Shown here: piece by piece, positions 32,880 to 41,135 of the stretch
Position numbering within the stretch: the first letter of the stretch is position 1
Layout: the number at the start of each line of letters is the position of its first letter
Source of the DNA: JAVBJN01 sp031546985
Lineage (GTDB): Bacteria > Bacteroidota > Bacteroidia > Chitinophagales > Chitinophagaceae
Length of the DNA stretch: 41,732 nucleotides
Reading direction: 5' to 3'
Assembly: GCA_031546985.1 (NCBI GenBank)
Contig: JAVBJN010000031.1
Location: 1-41,732 of the forward strand
Notes under the pieces: model-generated
What the model was told of the DNA's origin: nothing
Seen by the model: only the letters and a program-made list of their open reading frames with translations
The model's database searches: none
Translations under genes and position numbers: made by a program

Positions 32880-33827
32880 ATGTTTCAAGATCAGAAAATA
32901 GTAATTGCCGGGGGCACCGGGTTTATTGGACAAGAACTTACCAAAGCCTGGATGGCGCATAACAAAATAGTGATCCTTACCCGGCAGTCCGGAGAAACCA
33001 ACAACAGCGATGTTACAGGCCCAACCAACCATCCCAATGTGCGTTATGTACATTGGGATGGTCAAAACCCCGGCGCCTGGCAGCTGGAGCTGGAGCAAGC
33101 AGATCTGTTACTCAACCTTGCCGGGAAATCTGTCAACTGCCGGTATACACCAGCCAACCAGGCCGCCATTCTCCAAAGCCGGTTACAGGCCACACAAGCA
33201 TTGGGGCTGGCTGTGCAGCAATGCAAAAACCCACCCCGGTTATGGATAAACACAGCATCTGCCACCATTTACCGGCATGCAGAAGATTGCCCCCAGGATG
33301 AGTACAGCGGCCAACCGGGCGAAGGTTTTTCGGTAGACGTTTGCCGCCAATGGGAAGCCTTGTTTAATTCCATTGCTACGCCCGGCACCCGTAAAGTAAT
33401 ACTGCGCCTGGCCATTACATTGGGCAATGGCGGCGTAATGGTACCTTACCGCAACCTCGTAAAAAGCGGCCTGGGTGGCAGGCAGGGTTCTGGCAAGCAG
33501 ATGTTCAGCTGGCTGCATATCAATGATTTGCAACGCCTTATCGAATGGCTGGCCAATCACGCTAAGGCCGAAGGTGTATACAATGCGGCTGCGCCGCACC
33601 CCGTTAGCAACCAAAGCTTTATGCAATGGATCAGAACATTGAGCGGTATCAGATTTGGGCTGCCTGCCCCCGCCTGGCTGCTCAAACTGGGTGCAAAACT
33701 TATTGGTACCGAAACCGAACTGGTGCTCAAAAGCCGCTGGGTTATTCCCCGCAGGCTGCAACACGAGGGGTTTGAGTTCCGCTATCCGGAAATATCTGAT
33801 GCGCTGAGGGCGATTATACGGCCATAA
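32880..33827 (+). CDS. TIGR01777 family NAD-dependent epimerase-like protein
   Basis: The 315-residue protein has an N-terminal Rossmann fold with IAGGTGFIGQEL (GGTGFIG at 11-17). The family-typical motifs LLNLAGKSVNCRYTPANQAAILQSRLQAT and FSWLHINDL follow. A C-terminal DUF1731-type segment ends it (LPAPAWLLKLGAKLIGTETELVLKSRWVIPRRL). In place of the usual YG near the active site the sequence reads ASATIYRHAEDCP. The family includes YfcH/SulA-like proteins of unclear reaction. It is the last gene of the membrane operon. Confidence 0.9.
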   Translation: MFQDQKIVIAGGTGFIGQELTKAWMAHNKIVILTRQSGETNNSDVTGPTNHPNVRYVHWDGQNPGAWQLELEQADLLLNLAGKSVNCRYTPANQAAILQSRLQATQALGLAVQQCKNPPRLWINTASATIYRHAEDCPQDEYSGQPGEGFSVDVCRQWEALFNSIATPGTRKVILRLAITLGNGGVMVPYRNLVKSGLGGRQGSGKQMFSWLHINDLQRLIEWLANHAKAEGVYNAAAPHPVSNQSFMQWIRTLSGIRFGLPAPAWLLKLGAKLIGTETELVLKSRWVIPRRLQHEGFEFRYPEISDALRAIIRP

Positions 33828-33852
33828 ATTGTGAAAGGTGAAAAAGTTTGAT

Positions 33853-33884
33853 GACCTGCCAGCGCTTGCAAGTCCTGTCAGGTC
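33853..33884. repeat. Hairpin repeat
   Basis: GACCTGCCAG (33853-33862) pairs with CTGTCAGGTC (33875-33884) with one mismatch, around a palindromic CTTGCAAG. It is the first of two related GACCTG-ended hairpins downstream of the epimerase gene. Confidence 0.7.
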
Positions 33885-33953
33885 TAAGTTAAAGAACATC
33901 AAAAGCTTAGTTCATAGCTCCAGGCTGCTTTTTATCAAAGATTCAACCCCTGA

Positions 33954-34004
33954 GACCTGACAGGAGCTGCGCCCCGCATTGGCGGGACAAGCACCTGGTA
34001 GGTC
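33954..34004. repeat. Hairpin repeat with CCCGC-GCGGG core
   Basis: Outer arms GACCTGACAGG (33954-33964) and CCTGGTAGGTC (33994-34004) enclose an inner hairpin CCCCGC-attg-GCGGG. The inner core matches those at 359, 12483 and 20608. Nothing else was found in the gap besides this hairpin, the one at 33853 and the tandem array after it. Confidence 0.7.
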
Positions 34005-34013
34005 TGGTCAATC

Positions 34014-34129
34014 CGCAATTCGCTAATCCGCTAATCCACAATCCATCAATTCGCTAATCCGCCAATCCGCAATTCGCTAATCCACAATCCGCCAATCCGC
34101 AATCCGCTAATCCGCCAATCCGCAATCCC
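34014..34129. repeat. Degenerate short tandem array of AATCCGC-type units
   Basis: About 16 units of seven to eight bases, variants of AATCCGC(C/T/A) and AATTCGCT, are laid end to end. The array has low complexity and is likely expanded by slippage. It lies about 80 bases before the mnmA promoter. A minus-strand frame across it (34046-34312) translates to a Leu-Arg-Ile-Gly-Gly-type repeat and is not a gene. Confidence 0.85.
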
Positions 34130-34207
34130 CACATAAACCCACTCTATTGCATAGTGAGGATATTGATACCAGCCAAAGCCAATACACCAATCCACACGCA
34201 TTTTGCA

Positions 34208-34215
34208 TAACTTTG
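34208..34215 (+). promoter_or_regulatory. -7 box upstream of mnmA
   Basis: TAACTTTG matches TAnnTTTG exactly, predicting a start about 16 bases before the ATG. AAAGGA (34227-34232) lies just before the start codon. No -33 box is seen at the right spacing. Confidence 0.45.
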
Positions 34216-34235
34216 CACCTCTAATAAAAGGAACA

Positions 34236-35342
34236 ATGAGTACAAAAGGGAAAGTGCTGGTGGCAATGAGTGGCGGTATTGATAGTACCGTAACCGCGTT
34301 GATGCTGCACAAGGAAGGCTATGAAGTAGTGGGCATTACCATGAAAACCTGGGACTATGCTACCGCTGGTGGTGGTAAGAAGGAAACCGGTTGCTGTAAT
34401 CTCGACTCTTTTAACGATGCCCGTGCCGCTGCTGTAGAGCACGGTTTTCCCCATTTCATCCTTGATATCCGCGAAGAATTTGGCGATTTTGTGATCAACA
34501 ATTTCGTAGACGAATATATTGCCGGCCGCACCCCCAACCCTTGTGTGATGTGCAATACGCACATCAAATGGTCGGCCTTGCTCAAACGTGCCGATGCGCT
34601 GGGTTGCGACTATATTGCTACCGGCCACTACGGTATGATTGAGGAAGAAAACGGCAGGTTCTTTATCCGCAAGGGGGTAGACGAAACCAAAGACCAGAGT
34701 TATGTGCTTTGGGGCCTGCCTCAATCGGTGCTGAGCCGCACCCTGCTGCCCCTGGGTGGCTACCGCAAAACGGAGATCCGCCAAATGGCGCACGATATGG
34801 GTTATCCCGAGCTGGCTAAGAAAAGCGAGAGCTACGAAATCTGTTTTGTACCCGATAACGATTACCGCGGATTCCTGAAACGCCATGTGCCCGATCTCGA
34901 AGCCCGTGTAGACGGGGGCAACTTTACCCTTGCCGATGGCACCATTGTGGGCAAGCACAAAGGCTATCCTTTCTATACCATTGGCCAGCGCAAAGGCCTC
35001 GATATTGCCTTGGGCAAACCTATGTATGTAACCCAAATTCTTCCCGAAACCAACACTGTAGTACTGGGCGAGGAAGAAGAACTGCAACAGCAGCAAATGC
35101 TGGTGGGCGGTGTTAATATGGTGAAGTTCGATATGGTGAGCGATGGCATGGAAGCACTGGTAAAAATCCGCTATAAAGACAGAGGCACCCCTGCCCGCCT
35201 TTACAACGAAGCCGGTAAAATACGTGTAACCTTCTACGAGCCCGTAAAAGGTATCGCACCCGGACAATCTGCTGTATTTTATGATGGCGATGACGTGATC
35301 GGTGGTGGGTTTATCCACAAAACCGGCCAGTTGCAAGCATAA
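34236..35342 (+). CDS. mnmA: tRNA-specific 2-thiouridylase MnmA
   Basis: The 368-residue protein has the PP-loop ATP-binding motif SGGIDST (12-18). The catalytic cysteine lies in GRTPNPCVMCNTHIKW, the second in SESYEICFVPD, and YIATGHY and KDQSYVLWGLPQ are typical. The C-terminal beta-barrel domain ends with VKGIAPGQSAVFYDGDDVIGGGFI. It thiolates U34 of tRNAs for Lys, Glu and Gln. The ATG at 34236 fits the family start; an upstream in-frame ATG would add 11 unrelated residues. Confidence 0.97.
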   Translation: MSTKGKVLVAMSGGIDSTVTALMLHKEGYEVVGITMKTWDYATAGGGKKETGCCNLDSFNDARAAAVEHGFPHFILDIREEFGDFVINNFVDEYIAGRTPNPCVMCNTHIKWSALLKRADALGCDYIATGHYGMIEEENGRFFIRKGVDETKDQSYVLWGLPQSVLSRTLLPLGGYRKTEIRQMAHDMGYPELAKKSESYEICFVPDNDYRGFLKRHVPDLEARVDGGNFTLADGTIVGKHKGYPFYTIGQRKGLDIALGKPMYVTQILPETNTVVLGEEEELQQQQMLVGGVNMVKFDMVSDGMEALVKIRYKDRGTPARLYNEAGKIRVTFYEPVKGIAPGQSAVFYDGDDVIGGGFIHKTGQLQA

Positions 35343-35404
35343 TTTTCATATTTTTATATCTGACTATAAAACATGCCTTTTAACCTATGTTATGTAAAGC
35401 AGAT

Positions 35405-36133
35405 ATGAAATTATGGATTGGAATACCACTGGTTTGTTGTGTAGCGCTGTGGAGTTGTAAAAATGAGACGGAACCTGCTTCTGACATTGCGATGGGTAAA
35501 GAGTATTACCCGGTGCAGGTGGGCAAGTTTATTGAGTACAATGTAGACTCTTTTTTCCTGAACGATTTTGACTGTTCTACCACGCCTGCCTCTTACCAGG
35601 TGCACGACGAGATTACCGAAACCTTTACCGATAATACCGGGCAAACGAGTTATATCGTAACCCGTACCAAACGGGCCGATTCTACCGCCGCATGGGAGCA
35701 GGATAAGGATTACTACGTTACACCCTATACCTCCCGCATTGAATCTAACGAAGACAACCTGCGCTTTATTAAAGTAACCTTTCCGGTTAAAAACAATTAC
35801 AACTGGAAAGGAAACGTATACATCAATACCAACACCGAAGAGTTTCAGTACTATGCCGACTGGAAATACAAATACCAGAATGTAGGCCAGCCTTTTAACA
35901 CCGGGCTTAAAAACTACCCGGTTACGGCCAGCGTGCTGGGCATCAATCACTCAGACCTTGATACCACTGAAATAGCGCCTTACAACAGCTTTACCTATTT
36001 TACAGAAGTGTATGCCCAAAATGTGGGTATGGTATCCCGTGAGTTTACTTACTGGAGAATCGATACCGCGTTGTCTAACAACAACTGTAAAAAAGGGTTT
36101 AAGATTATCATGAAAGCGTACAACAACAATTAA
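35405..36133 (+). CDS. Lipoprotein of unknown function
   Basis: The 242-residue protein has a lipoprotein signal (CCVALWSC, Cys18). The rest is beta-rich and aromatic, with YYPVQVGKFIEYNVDSFFLNDFDC near the start and TYFTEVYAQNVGMVSREFTYW near the end. I recognise the general type as a conserved Bacteroidota outer-surface or periplasmic lipoprotein but cannot name a family. The start is placed at the second ATG (35405), which opens the signal peptide. It lies 62 bases after mnmA and 43 before the subtilase gene. Confidence 0.75.
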   Translation: MKLWIGIPLVCCVALWSCKNETEPASDIAMGKEYYPVQVGKFIEYNVDSFFLNDFDCSTTPASYQVHDEITETFTDNTGQTSYIVTRTKRADSTAAWEQDKDYYVTPYTSRIESNEDNLRFIKVTFPVKNNYNWKGNVYINTNTEEFQYYADWKYKYQNVGQPFNTGLKNYPVTASVLGINHSDLDTTEIAPYNSFTYFTEVYAQNVGMVSREFTYWRIDTALSNNNCKKGFKIIMKAYNNN

Positions 36134-36176
36134 CGTTATACGGCGTTTACTTTCAGTTGTGCATCAAACAATAGGT

Positions 36177-37892
36177 ATGAAGAGATTTTTATCGGCAGCG
36201 TTTATTGGTATGTTAGTGGTAGCAAGCGCGCAGGCGCAAACAACGGATTATGTATACCGGGTATCGTTTAAAGACAAAACCGGCACTACCGGTACAATCT
36301 CTAACCCCTCGGCTTACCTGAGCGCCAAAGCATTGCAGCGGCGCACCCGGTTCAATATCGCCATTGACAGTACCGACCTTCCGGTATCCCAGCTTTATAT
36401 CGATAGTGTTTTAAACCGCACCTCGGGCATTTACCGTGTTCAGTCCAAATGGCTTAACCAGGTTGTATTCTATGCCAAAAGCCCTACCCTGGTAGATACG
36501 CTTAATACCCTACCATTTGTAACCGGGGCACGTTTGGTAGCCACTTATACAGCCGGTATTCCCAAAACCTCTGGCATAAGCAAATTTGCCCAAGAAGAGC
36601 AGCAGGAGCAATTGTTAAGCACCCAGCAGACCCTGCAACTCCAGGCCACACAGGATATTGCCAACGCAGGACCAGCCGACTACGGCGCAGCCTTCTCTCA
36701 ACTGGCCATGACCAATGCCAATTACCTGCACGACTCCAATTACCTGGGGCAAAATATGACCATTGCGGTGCTGGATGCTGGTTTTAATAATGCAGATAAC
36801 AATATTTTCTTCGATAGCCTCCGCGCCCAGGGTCGCCTCAAAGGCACCTGGAATTTCATGACCGATTCCGATTATGTATACTCTACGGCCATTAGCGGGC
36901 ATGGCACCAATGTGCTGGGTTGCATGACCGCAGAAAACCCGGGTGTATACATTGGCACAGCGCCCAGGGCCAGTTACTGGCTGTTTGTAACCGAAGATGC
37001 CTATACCGAGCAGGAAGTTGAAGAAAACTACTGGGTGGCCGCAGCAGAACGGGCCGATAGTGTGGGGGTAGATATGATTAACTCCTCACTGGGCTACACC
37101 AATTTCGATGGCGGCTTTACCTACACCTACGCACAGCTCGATGGCAAAACTACCATTTGCGCAAGAGGAGCAAACGTAGCGGTTAAAAAAGGCATTTTCA
37201 TTACCAATAGCGCCGGCAACGAGGGTACCAATCCCTGGCACTACCTTATTACCCCATCGGATGCAGAGCGTGTATTTACCGTTGGCGCGGTAGATGGTGC
37301 CAAAGCAGGAGCCGATTTCAGTTCCTGGGGGCCCAATGGTGCAGGCCAGCAAAAACCCAATGTGGCAGCACTGGGCAAGCAAGCCGTTTTGGTTACGCCT
37401 ACAGGTTTTGTAGCCACCGGTAACGGTACTTCTTTTGCATCGCCCATTATGTGTGGCATGGTGGCATGTTTCTGGCAGGCTTTTCCGCAATATACCAACC
37501 TCGAAATTGCCCGGCTGGTAGAGGAAAGCGCCGATCATTATTCCAATCCCGATTACAAGATTGGCTATGGTGTGCCGGATTTCAGAAAGGCTATGGAAAA
37601 ACAACAGGCCTTAACCGTATACAATAAGAATAAAGAGACGCAGAACATTTTTGTATACCCCAACCCATTCTCCGATAACGTTTCGCTCATGATTACCCAA
37701 CCGGTAAATGGCGAGCTTACGTTGCGCCTGGTAGACATTAGCGGCAGGGAACTATACAAAGCCAAAATAAACAGCAAAAGTGAACCGTTCTTTAACATCA
37801 ACTTCAGCCAGCTGAACCTGCAAAGGGGTATTTACCTGTTGCAAGTGGTGTATAAAGACGCATCTAACGTAATTAAGATACAAAAGCTGTAA
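36177..37892 (+). CDS. Secreted subtilisin-like serine protease (S8 family) with T9SS sorting domain
   Basis: The 571-residue protein has a signal peptide at about 1-20 and a propeptide-like region to about 185. The S8 catalytic triad is intact: Asp200 (IAVLDAGF), His242 (SGHGTNVLGC) and Ser419 (GTSFASP), with oxyanion Asn348 (NSAGNEG). A T9SS type A domain spans about 490-571 (VYPNPFSDNVSL ... GRELYKAK ... QRGIYLLQVVYKD ... IKIQKL), so it should be exported by T9SS and be attached at the surface or released. The ATG at 36177 opens the signal peptide. Confidence 0.93.
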   Translation: MKRFLSAAFIGMLVVASAQAQTTDYVYRVSFKDKTGTTGTISNPSAYLSAKALQRRTRFNIAIDSTDLPVSQLYIDSVLNRTSGIYRVQSKWLNQVVFYAKSPTLVDTLNTLPFVTGARLVATYTAGIPKTSGISKFAQEEQQEQLLSTQQTLQLQATQDIANAGPADYGAAFSQLAMTNANYLHDSNYLGQNMTIAVLDAGFNNADNNIFFDSLRAQGRLKGTWNFMTDSDYVYSTAISGHGTNVLGCMTAENPGVYIGTAPRASYWLFVTEDAYTEQEVEENYWVAAAERADSVGVDMINSSLGYTNFDGGFTYTYAQLDGKTTICARGANVAVKKGIFITNSAGNEGTNPWHYLITPSDAERVFTVGAVDGAKAGADFSSWGPNGAGQQKPNVAALGKQAVLVTPTGFVATGNGTSFASPIMCGMVACFWQAFPQYTNLEIARLVEESADHYSNPDYKIGYGVPDFRKAMEKQQALTVYNKNKETQNIFVYPNPFSDNVSLMITQPVNGELTLRLVDISGRELYKAKINSKSEPFFNINFSQLNLQRGIYLLQVVYKDASNVIKIQKL

Positions 37893-37896
37893 GTAT

Positions 37897-37922
37897 GTTA
37901 CTTTTTTGCGGAAAAAAGTAAC
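37897..37922. terminator. Perfect inverted repeat after the protease gene, probable terminator
   Basis: GTTACTTTTTT (37897-37907) and AAAAAAGTAAC (37912-37922) form a perfect 11-base stem with loop GCGG. It begins five bases after the stop codon. The T-rich arm is in the stem, so it is not a textbook terminator, and the sequence resembles a dispersed repeat of Bacteroidota. Confidence 0.5.
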
Positions 37923-37934
37923 GCAAAAAGCCGT

Positions 37935-37961
37935 CCTAAAACGATTACACCACGTTTTAGG
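37935..37961. repeat. Second inverted repeat
   Basis: CCTAAAACG (37935-37943) pairs perfectly with CGTTTTAGG (37953-37961) around nine bases. It lies 12 bases after the first inverted repeat and the two may form one repeat element. The rest of the gap to 38064 is AT-rich with nothing recognised. Confidence 0.6.
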
Positions 37962-38064
37962 CAAGTACCTTGATTGAGCAGTGTTACTACTGTGTATTCA
38001 ACTACAGGATAGAAATATATACTCCTTATCATCAGATAGAGAGCAGAAAAAAACATACAGCATC

Positions 38065-39252
38065 TTACCTTTCGAGGCGGGCAATAAATAAATTGTCCGC
38101 CTCTTTGTTGATACCCGAATACAATTGCTGGTGCACTATTTTAAGGTCAAAACTGCGGGCCAGATCGGCTACCCGGCCTTCGTTCTCGGCCTTGAATACC
38201 GAGCAGGTGATGTAAAACATGCGTCCGCCGGTTTTAATATACGGTGCCACATTATGCGCTATTTTGCCCTGGAGCTGGGCATATTCTTCCAGTTTAGCTT
38301 CGGTAAAGAACAAGAGCTGCTCGGGTGTGCGGGCCCAGGTGCCGGAGCCGCTGCAAGGCACATCTGCAACAATACCATCAAACCGCTGCTGTTTCATTTC
38401 TACTTCCAGGTAAGGAGCAGAGAGATCCAGCTGCTTCATGCCAAAACGGTGGTGCTGGTAGCTGTTGAGCCGGCGTTGCAGGTTTTGCAGAATGGTGTTG
38501 CGCACGTCGGTGCACAGCAGTTTAATATTGGGCTCTTCATCGAGCAGGCAAAGCGATTTACCACCCGAAGCCGCGCAGCAATCCCACCAGCTCTCCCCTT
38601 TTGCAGGATCAAATTGCAGGGCAGCCTGTTGCGAAGCCCAATCCTGTATGGTATAGGCCGTAGCATCGGGCAGCAGGTCTTCTACATTAATCCCCGCAGG
38701 TAAACCCACGGTACGGTCTCCCTCCCAACGGGCATCAATCAGCCTGTCGGCCAGTATGCGGCGTATGTCATCGGCCCCGCTACGTATGCGCAGGTATACC
38801 CGGGGTTGTGTAAAGTAACTTTCTACCAGCGCTTCATAACTCACCCCTTCGGATAAGGCTGCCTGAAACGGAAAGTGCTTTTCGGGGTTGAAACGCAGTT
38901 TTTGCGTGTGCAAAAAAGCGATCTTATCTGCAAACGGAACATAGCGCTGATCCATCCAATGCGGGCGAAAATGGCGCAGGTACTGCGCTGCAAATACATC
39001 GGCGCACAAAAAACCGCCGGCCAGAATGCGGTCTTCCCAACCCGATTTAATGAGGGCGTGGCCTGTGCGCAAAGCATGGTACACCATTGCAGAGATCATT
39101 TTACGGTCGCGACTGCCAAACTTGCGCTGGGTTTTAAACCAGCTTTTCAGCACATGGTGCATGGGTACCGAACCATCGTAATGGTCCAGGATATTGGTAG
39201 CGCTCAGCAGGTAATGATCAAAAAACAATGGATAAAGGTTTTGGGCCTGCAA
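38065..39252 (-). CDS. RsmB/NOP family RNA (cytosine-5) methyltransferase
   Basis: The protein has up to 395 residues. The N-terminal helical part (GSRDRKMISAMVYHALR) is NusB-like in position. The methyltransferase core has motif I as DCCAASGGKS (usually A-PGGKT), motif IV as VADVPCSGSGTWARTPE with its catalytic-site Cys, and motif VI as YITCSVFKAENE with the nucleophile Cys. It should methylate C5 of a cytosine in 16S rRNA or another RNA. The frame opens at TTG 39252, but that codon is part of a TAnnTTTG promoter box on the same strand. A second TTG at 39228 may be the true start; it would remove eight residues. It follows odhB, separated by a terminator. Confidence 0.88.
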   Translation of the reverse strand: MQAQNLYPLFFDHYLLSATNILDHYDGSVPMHHVLKSWFKTQRKFGSRDRKMISAMVYHALRTGHALIKSGWEDRILAGGFLCADVFAAQYLRHFRPHWMDQRYVPFADKIAFLHTQKLRFNPEKHFPFQAALSEGVSYEALVESYFTQPRVYLRIRSGADDIRRILADRLIDARWEGDRTVGLPAGINVEDLLPDATAYTIQDWASQQAALQFDPAKGESWWDCCAASGGKSLCLLDEEPNIKLLCTDVRNTILQNLQRRLNSYQHHRFGMKQLDLSAPYLEVEMKQQRFDGIVADVPCSGSGTWARTPEQLLFFTEAKLEEYAQLQGKIAHNVAPYIKTGGRMFYITCSVFKAENEGRVADLARSFDLKIVHQQLYSGINKEADNLFIARLER

Positions 39253-39257
39253 AATTA
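39250..39257 (-). promoter_or_regulatory. -7 box upstream of or overlapping the start of the methyltransferase gene
   Basis: The minus strand reads TAATTTTG (39257-39250), an exact TAnnTTTG. If used, transcription starts near 39245, after the TTG at 39252, which favours the TTG at 39228 as start codon. Confidence 0.35.
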
Positions 39258-39282
39258 ACCATTTACAGGCAGGTTTAAAGCA

Positions 39283-39309
39283 GAAAAGCCACCCAAAAGG
39301 TGGCTTTTC
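39283..39309 (-). terminator. Rho-independent terminator after odhB
   Basis: GAAAAGCCACC (39283-39293) pairs perfectly with GGTGGCTTTTC (39299-39309) around five bases. On the minus strand it lies about 20 bases after the odhB stop codon. Confidence 0.85.
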
Positions 39310-39327
39310 GTAAATATCGATAGCAAA

Positions 39328-40545
39328 TTACAGTTCAAGCAGGGCCTTAACAGGATCTTTACCGAACAGCATCAGCTCAGGATTTTCGAGTAATTCTTTA
39401 ACACGCACCAGGAAACTTACAGACTCACGACCATCGATAATGCGGTGATCGTAGCTGAGGGCTACATACATCATAGGGCGGATAACCACCTGACCGTTAA
39501 TGGCCATAGGGCGCTCCTGAATTTTGTGCATACCCAGGATAGCAGACTGTGGCAGGTTGATGATAGGGGTAGACATCAGGGAACCGAATACACCACCATT
39601 GGTGATGGTAAAGGTACCGCCGGTCATTTCATCCATGCTCAGTTTGTTTTCGCGGGCTTTTTTAGCCAGCTCGCCTACTTTGGCTTCGATCTGGGCCATA
39701 CCCATGCTCTCCGCATTGCGGATAACCGGTACTACCAGGCCTTTAGGCGCAGATACCGCGATAGAGATATCGCAATAGTCGTGGTAAATAATTTCTTCGC
39801 CATTGATGTAAGCGTTAACCGCAGGCCACTCTTGCAGGGCGTAGCAGCAGGCTTTGGTAAAGAAGCTCATGAAGCCCAGGTTTACACCGTGGTTTTCTTT
39901 AAATACTTCTTTGTATTTAGCGCGAATCTCCATGATACGGGTCATGTCTACCTCGTTAAAGGTGGTGAGCATGGCCGTAGTATTTTTAGCATCAACCAGG
40001 CGACGGGAAACCGTTTTGCGCAGGTTGCTCATTTTTTCGGGACGGTCGTTTCTGCTATTCAACGCTGCACCTGGTTTACGACCCGGATTTTGCAGGGCGG
40101 CCAGCACATCATCTTTTACAATCTTACCGGAAATGCCGGAACCCTTAACATCGGTAGGGTTTACCTTATTACCCGCCATAATAGCAGCGGCAACAGGCGT
40201 AGCTTTTACATCTGCAGGCAATGCAGCAGGCGCAGCAGCTGGTTTCGATGCTTCGGCTTTGGGCGCTTCTGCTTTAGGGGCAGGCGCAGCGGCGGCACCT
40301 TCGGGGCGGGCAGCAGTTTCGTCAATCTTACAAGCCAGGTCGCCAATAACCAGGGTATCCCCTTCTTTCGCTACCGTATGTAAAATACCGGCCTTTTCAG
40401 CGTTCAGCTCAAAAGTGGCTTTTTCCGATTCCAGTTCACACAACACTTCATCTTGTTCTACCCACGCACCATCTTGTTTCAACCATTTTACCAGGGTTAC
40501 TTCGCTGATGGATTCCCCAACTGTAGGAACTTTTAACTCGATCAT
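39328..40545 (-). CDS. odhB: Dihydrolipoyllysine-residue succinyltransferase, E2 of the 2-oxoglutarate dehydrogenase complex
   Basis: The 405-residue protein has a lipoyl domain at about 1-76, with the lipoylated Lys42 in ELESEKATFEL. An Ala/Pro-rich linker spans about 80-110. A peripheral-subunit-binding domain covers about 113-150 (PVAAAIMAGNKVNPTDVKGSGISGKI). The catalytic domain, about 175-405, ends with SYDHRIIDGRES, in which His367 and Asp371 are the acyltransferase residues. It transfers succinyl groups to CoA in the TCA cycle. Only one lipoyl domain is present, as usual for OdhB. The E1 gene usually next to it is not in the window: upstream is a divergent TM2 gene and downstream an rRNA methyltransferase. 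Confidence 0.93.
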   Translation of the reverse strand: MIELKVPTVGESISEVTLVKWLKQDGAWVEQDEVLCELESEKATFELNAEKAGILHTVAKEGDTLVIGDLACKIDETAARPEGAAAAPAPKAEAPKAEASKPAAAPAALPADVKATPVAAAIMAGNKVNPTDVKGSGISGKIVKDDVLAALQNPGRKPGAALNSRNDRPEKMSNLRKTVSRRLVDAKNTTAMLTTFNEVDMTRIMEIRAKYKEVFKENHGVNLGFMSFFTKACCYALQEWPAVNAYINGEEIIYHDYCDISIAVSAPKGLVVPVIRNAESMGMAQIEAKVGELAKKARENKLSMDEMTGGTFTITNGGVFGSLMSTPIINLPQSAILGMHKIQERPMAINGQVVIRPMMYVALSYDHRIIDGRESVSFLVRVKELLENPELMLFGKDPVKALLEL

Positions 40546-40579
40546 AATTAAAAAATGTGTTGAATAGCTTTAAGTTGTG

Positions 40580-40587
40580 CAAACCTA
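40580..40587 (-). promoter_or_regulatory. -7 box upstream of odhB
   Basis: The minus strand reads TAGGTTTG (40587-40580), an exact TAnnTTTG, about 35 bases before the ATG at 40545. No -33 box is clear. Confidence 0.4.
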
Positions 40588-40737
40588 CTTCAAAAAATCG
40601 TTTTTTAAAAATGGAAAAATTGATGCAGCATCTCTATTTATTGATCGGGGTGCTCAAAACCAAACACAACAAAGCATCTGTTTAATTTTCTTGTTTCAGA
40701 TTAAAGATAAAATGATTTAAAAATCGCACCGAAACAT

Positions 40738-40745
40738 TAAATTTG
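40738..40745 (+). promoter_or_regulatory. -7 box upstream of the TM2 gene
   Basis: TAAATTTG is an exact TAnnTTTG about 40 bases before the ATG at 40787. The -33 region is AT-rich without a TTTG. Confidence 0.4.
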
Positions 40746-40786
40746 CCCACTTTAACAGAATCATAGACACAAAACCAGGTTACGCT

Positions 40787-41125
40787 ATGGACGTTCAGAG
40801 AGTAGATATGTACATTATCGCCAACGCGAAATTTTTTGAGAGTCACCAGATTCCTGCCATCCGCGAAATATTGCTGAAAACAGATGAATCGCGTTTCATG
40901 ATGCTGCAGACCATTAATCTGAAAGATCCTACCACTATGCTTATCGTATCGCTGGTAGCAGGCGGCCTGGGTATCGACCGCTTTTTGGTAGGTGATATGG
41001 GGCTGGGTATAGGCAAATTGCTTACCTGCGGCGGATTGGGTATATGGGCCATTGTAGACCTGTTTCTCATTATGGAGCGGGCCCGTGAGGTCAATTTCCA
41101 GAATTTCCTGATGGCGGTAGGTTAA
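40787..41125 (+). CDS. TM2 domain membrane protein
   Basis: The 112-residue protein has a soluble N-terminal half (1-48). The TM2 domain follows: a first helix (TMLIVSLVAGGLGIDRFLVGDMGLGIGK), the conserved GxxGxDRFxxGxxxxGxxK pattern, and a second helix (TCGGLGIWAIVDLFLIM). TM2 proteins are of unclear function. It opens a three-gene membrane set; the DUF2752 gene starts 10 bases after its stop. Confidence 0.9.
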   Translation: MDVQRVDMYIIANAKFFESHQIPAIREILLKTDESRFMMLQTINLKDPTTMLIVSLVAGGLGIDRFLVGDMGLGIGKLLTCGGLGIWAIVDLFLIMERAREVNFQNFLMAVG

Positions 41126-41135
41126 TTAAATAAAC

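Noticed and set aside
34014..34129. Possible CRISPR or replication-origin iterons
   Set aside because: Units are seven to eight bases with no spacers, and no dnaA, repA or parAB gene or DnaA-box cluster is nearby.
34221..35336. 371-codon frame antisense to mnmA
   Set aside because: It mirrors a fully recognised enzyme gene and has no recognisable domain of its own.
39445..40567. Two long plus-strand frames opposite odhB
   Set aside because: Shadows of a recognised enzyme gene with low-complexity translations.
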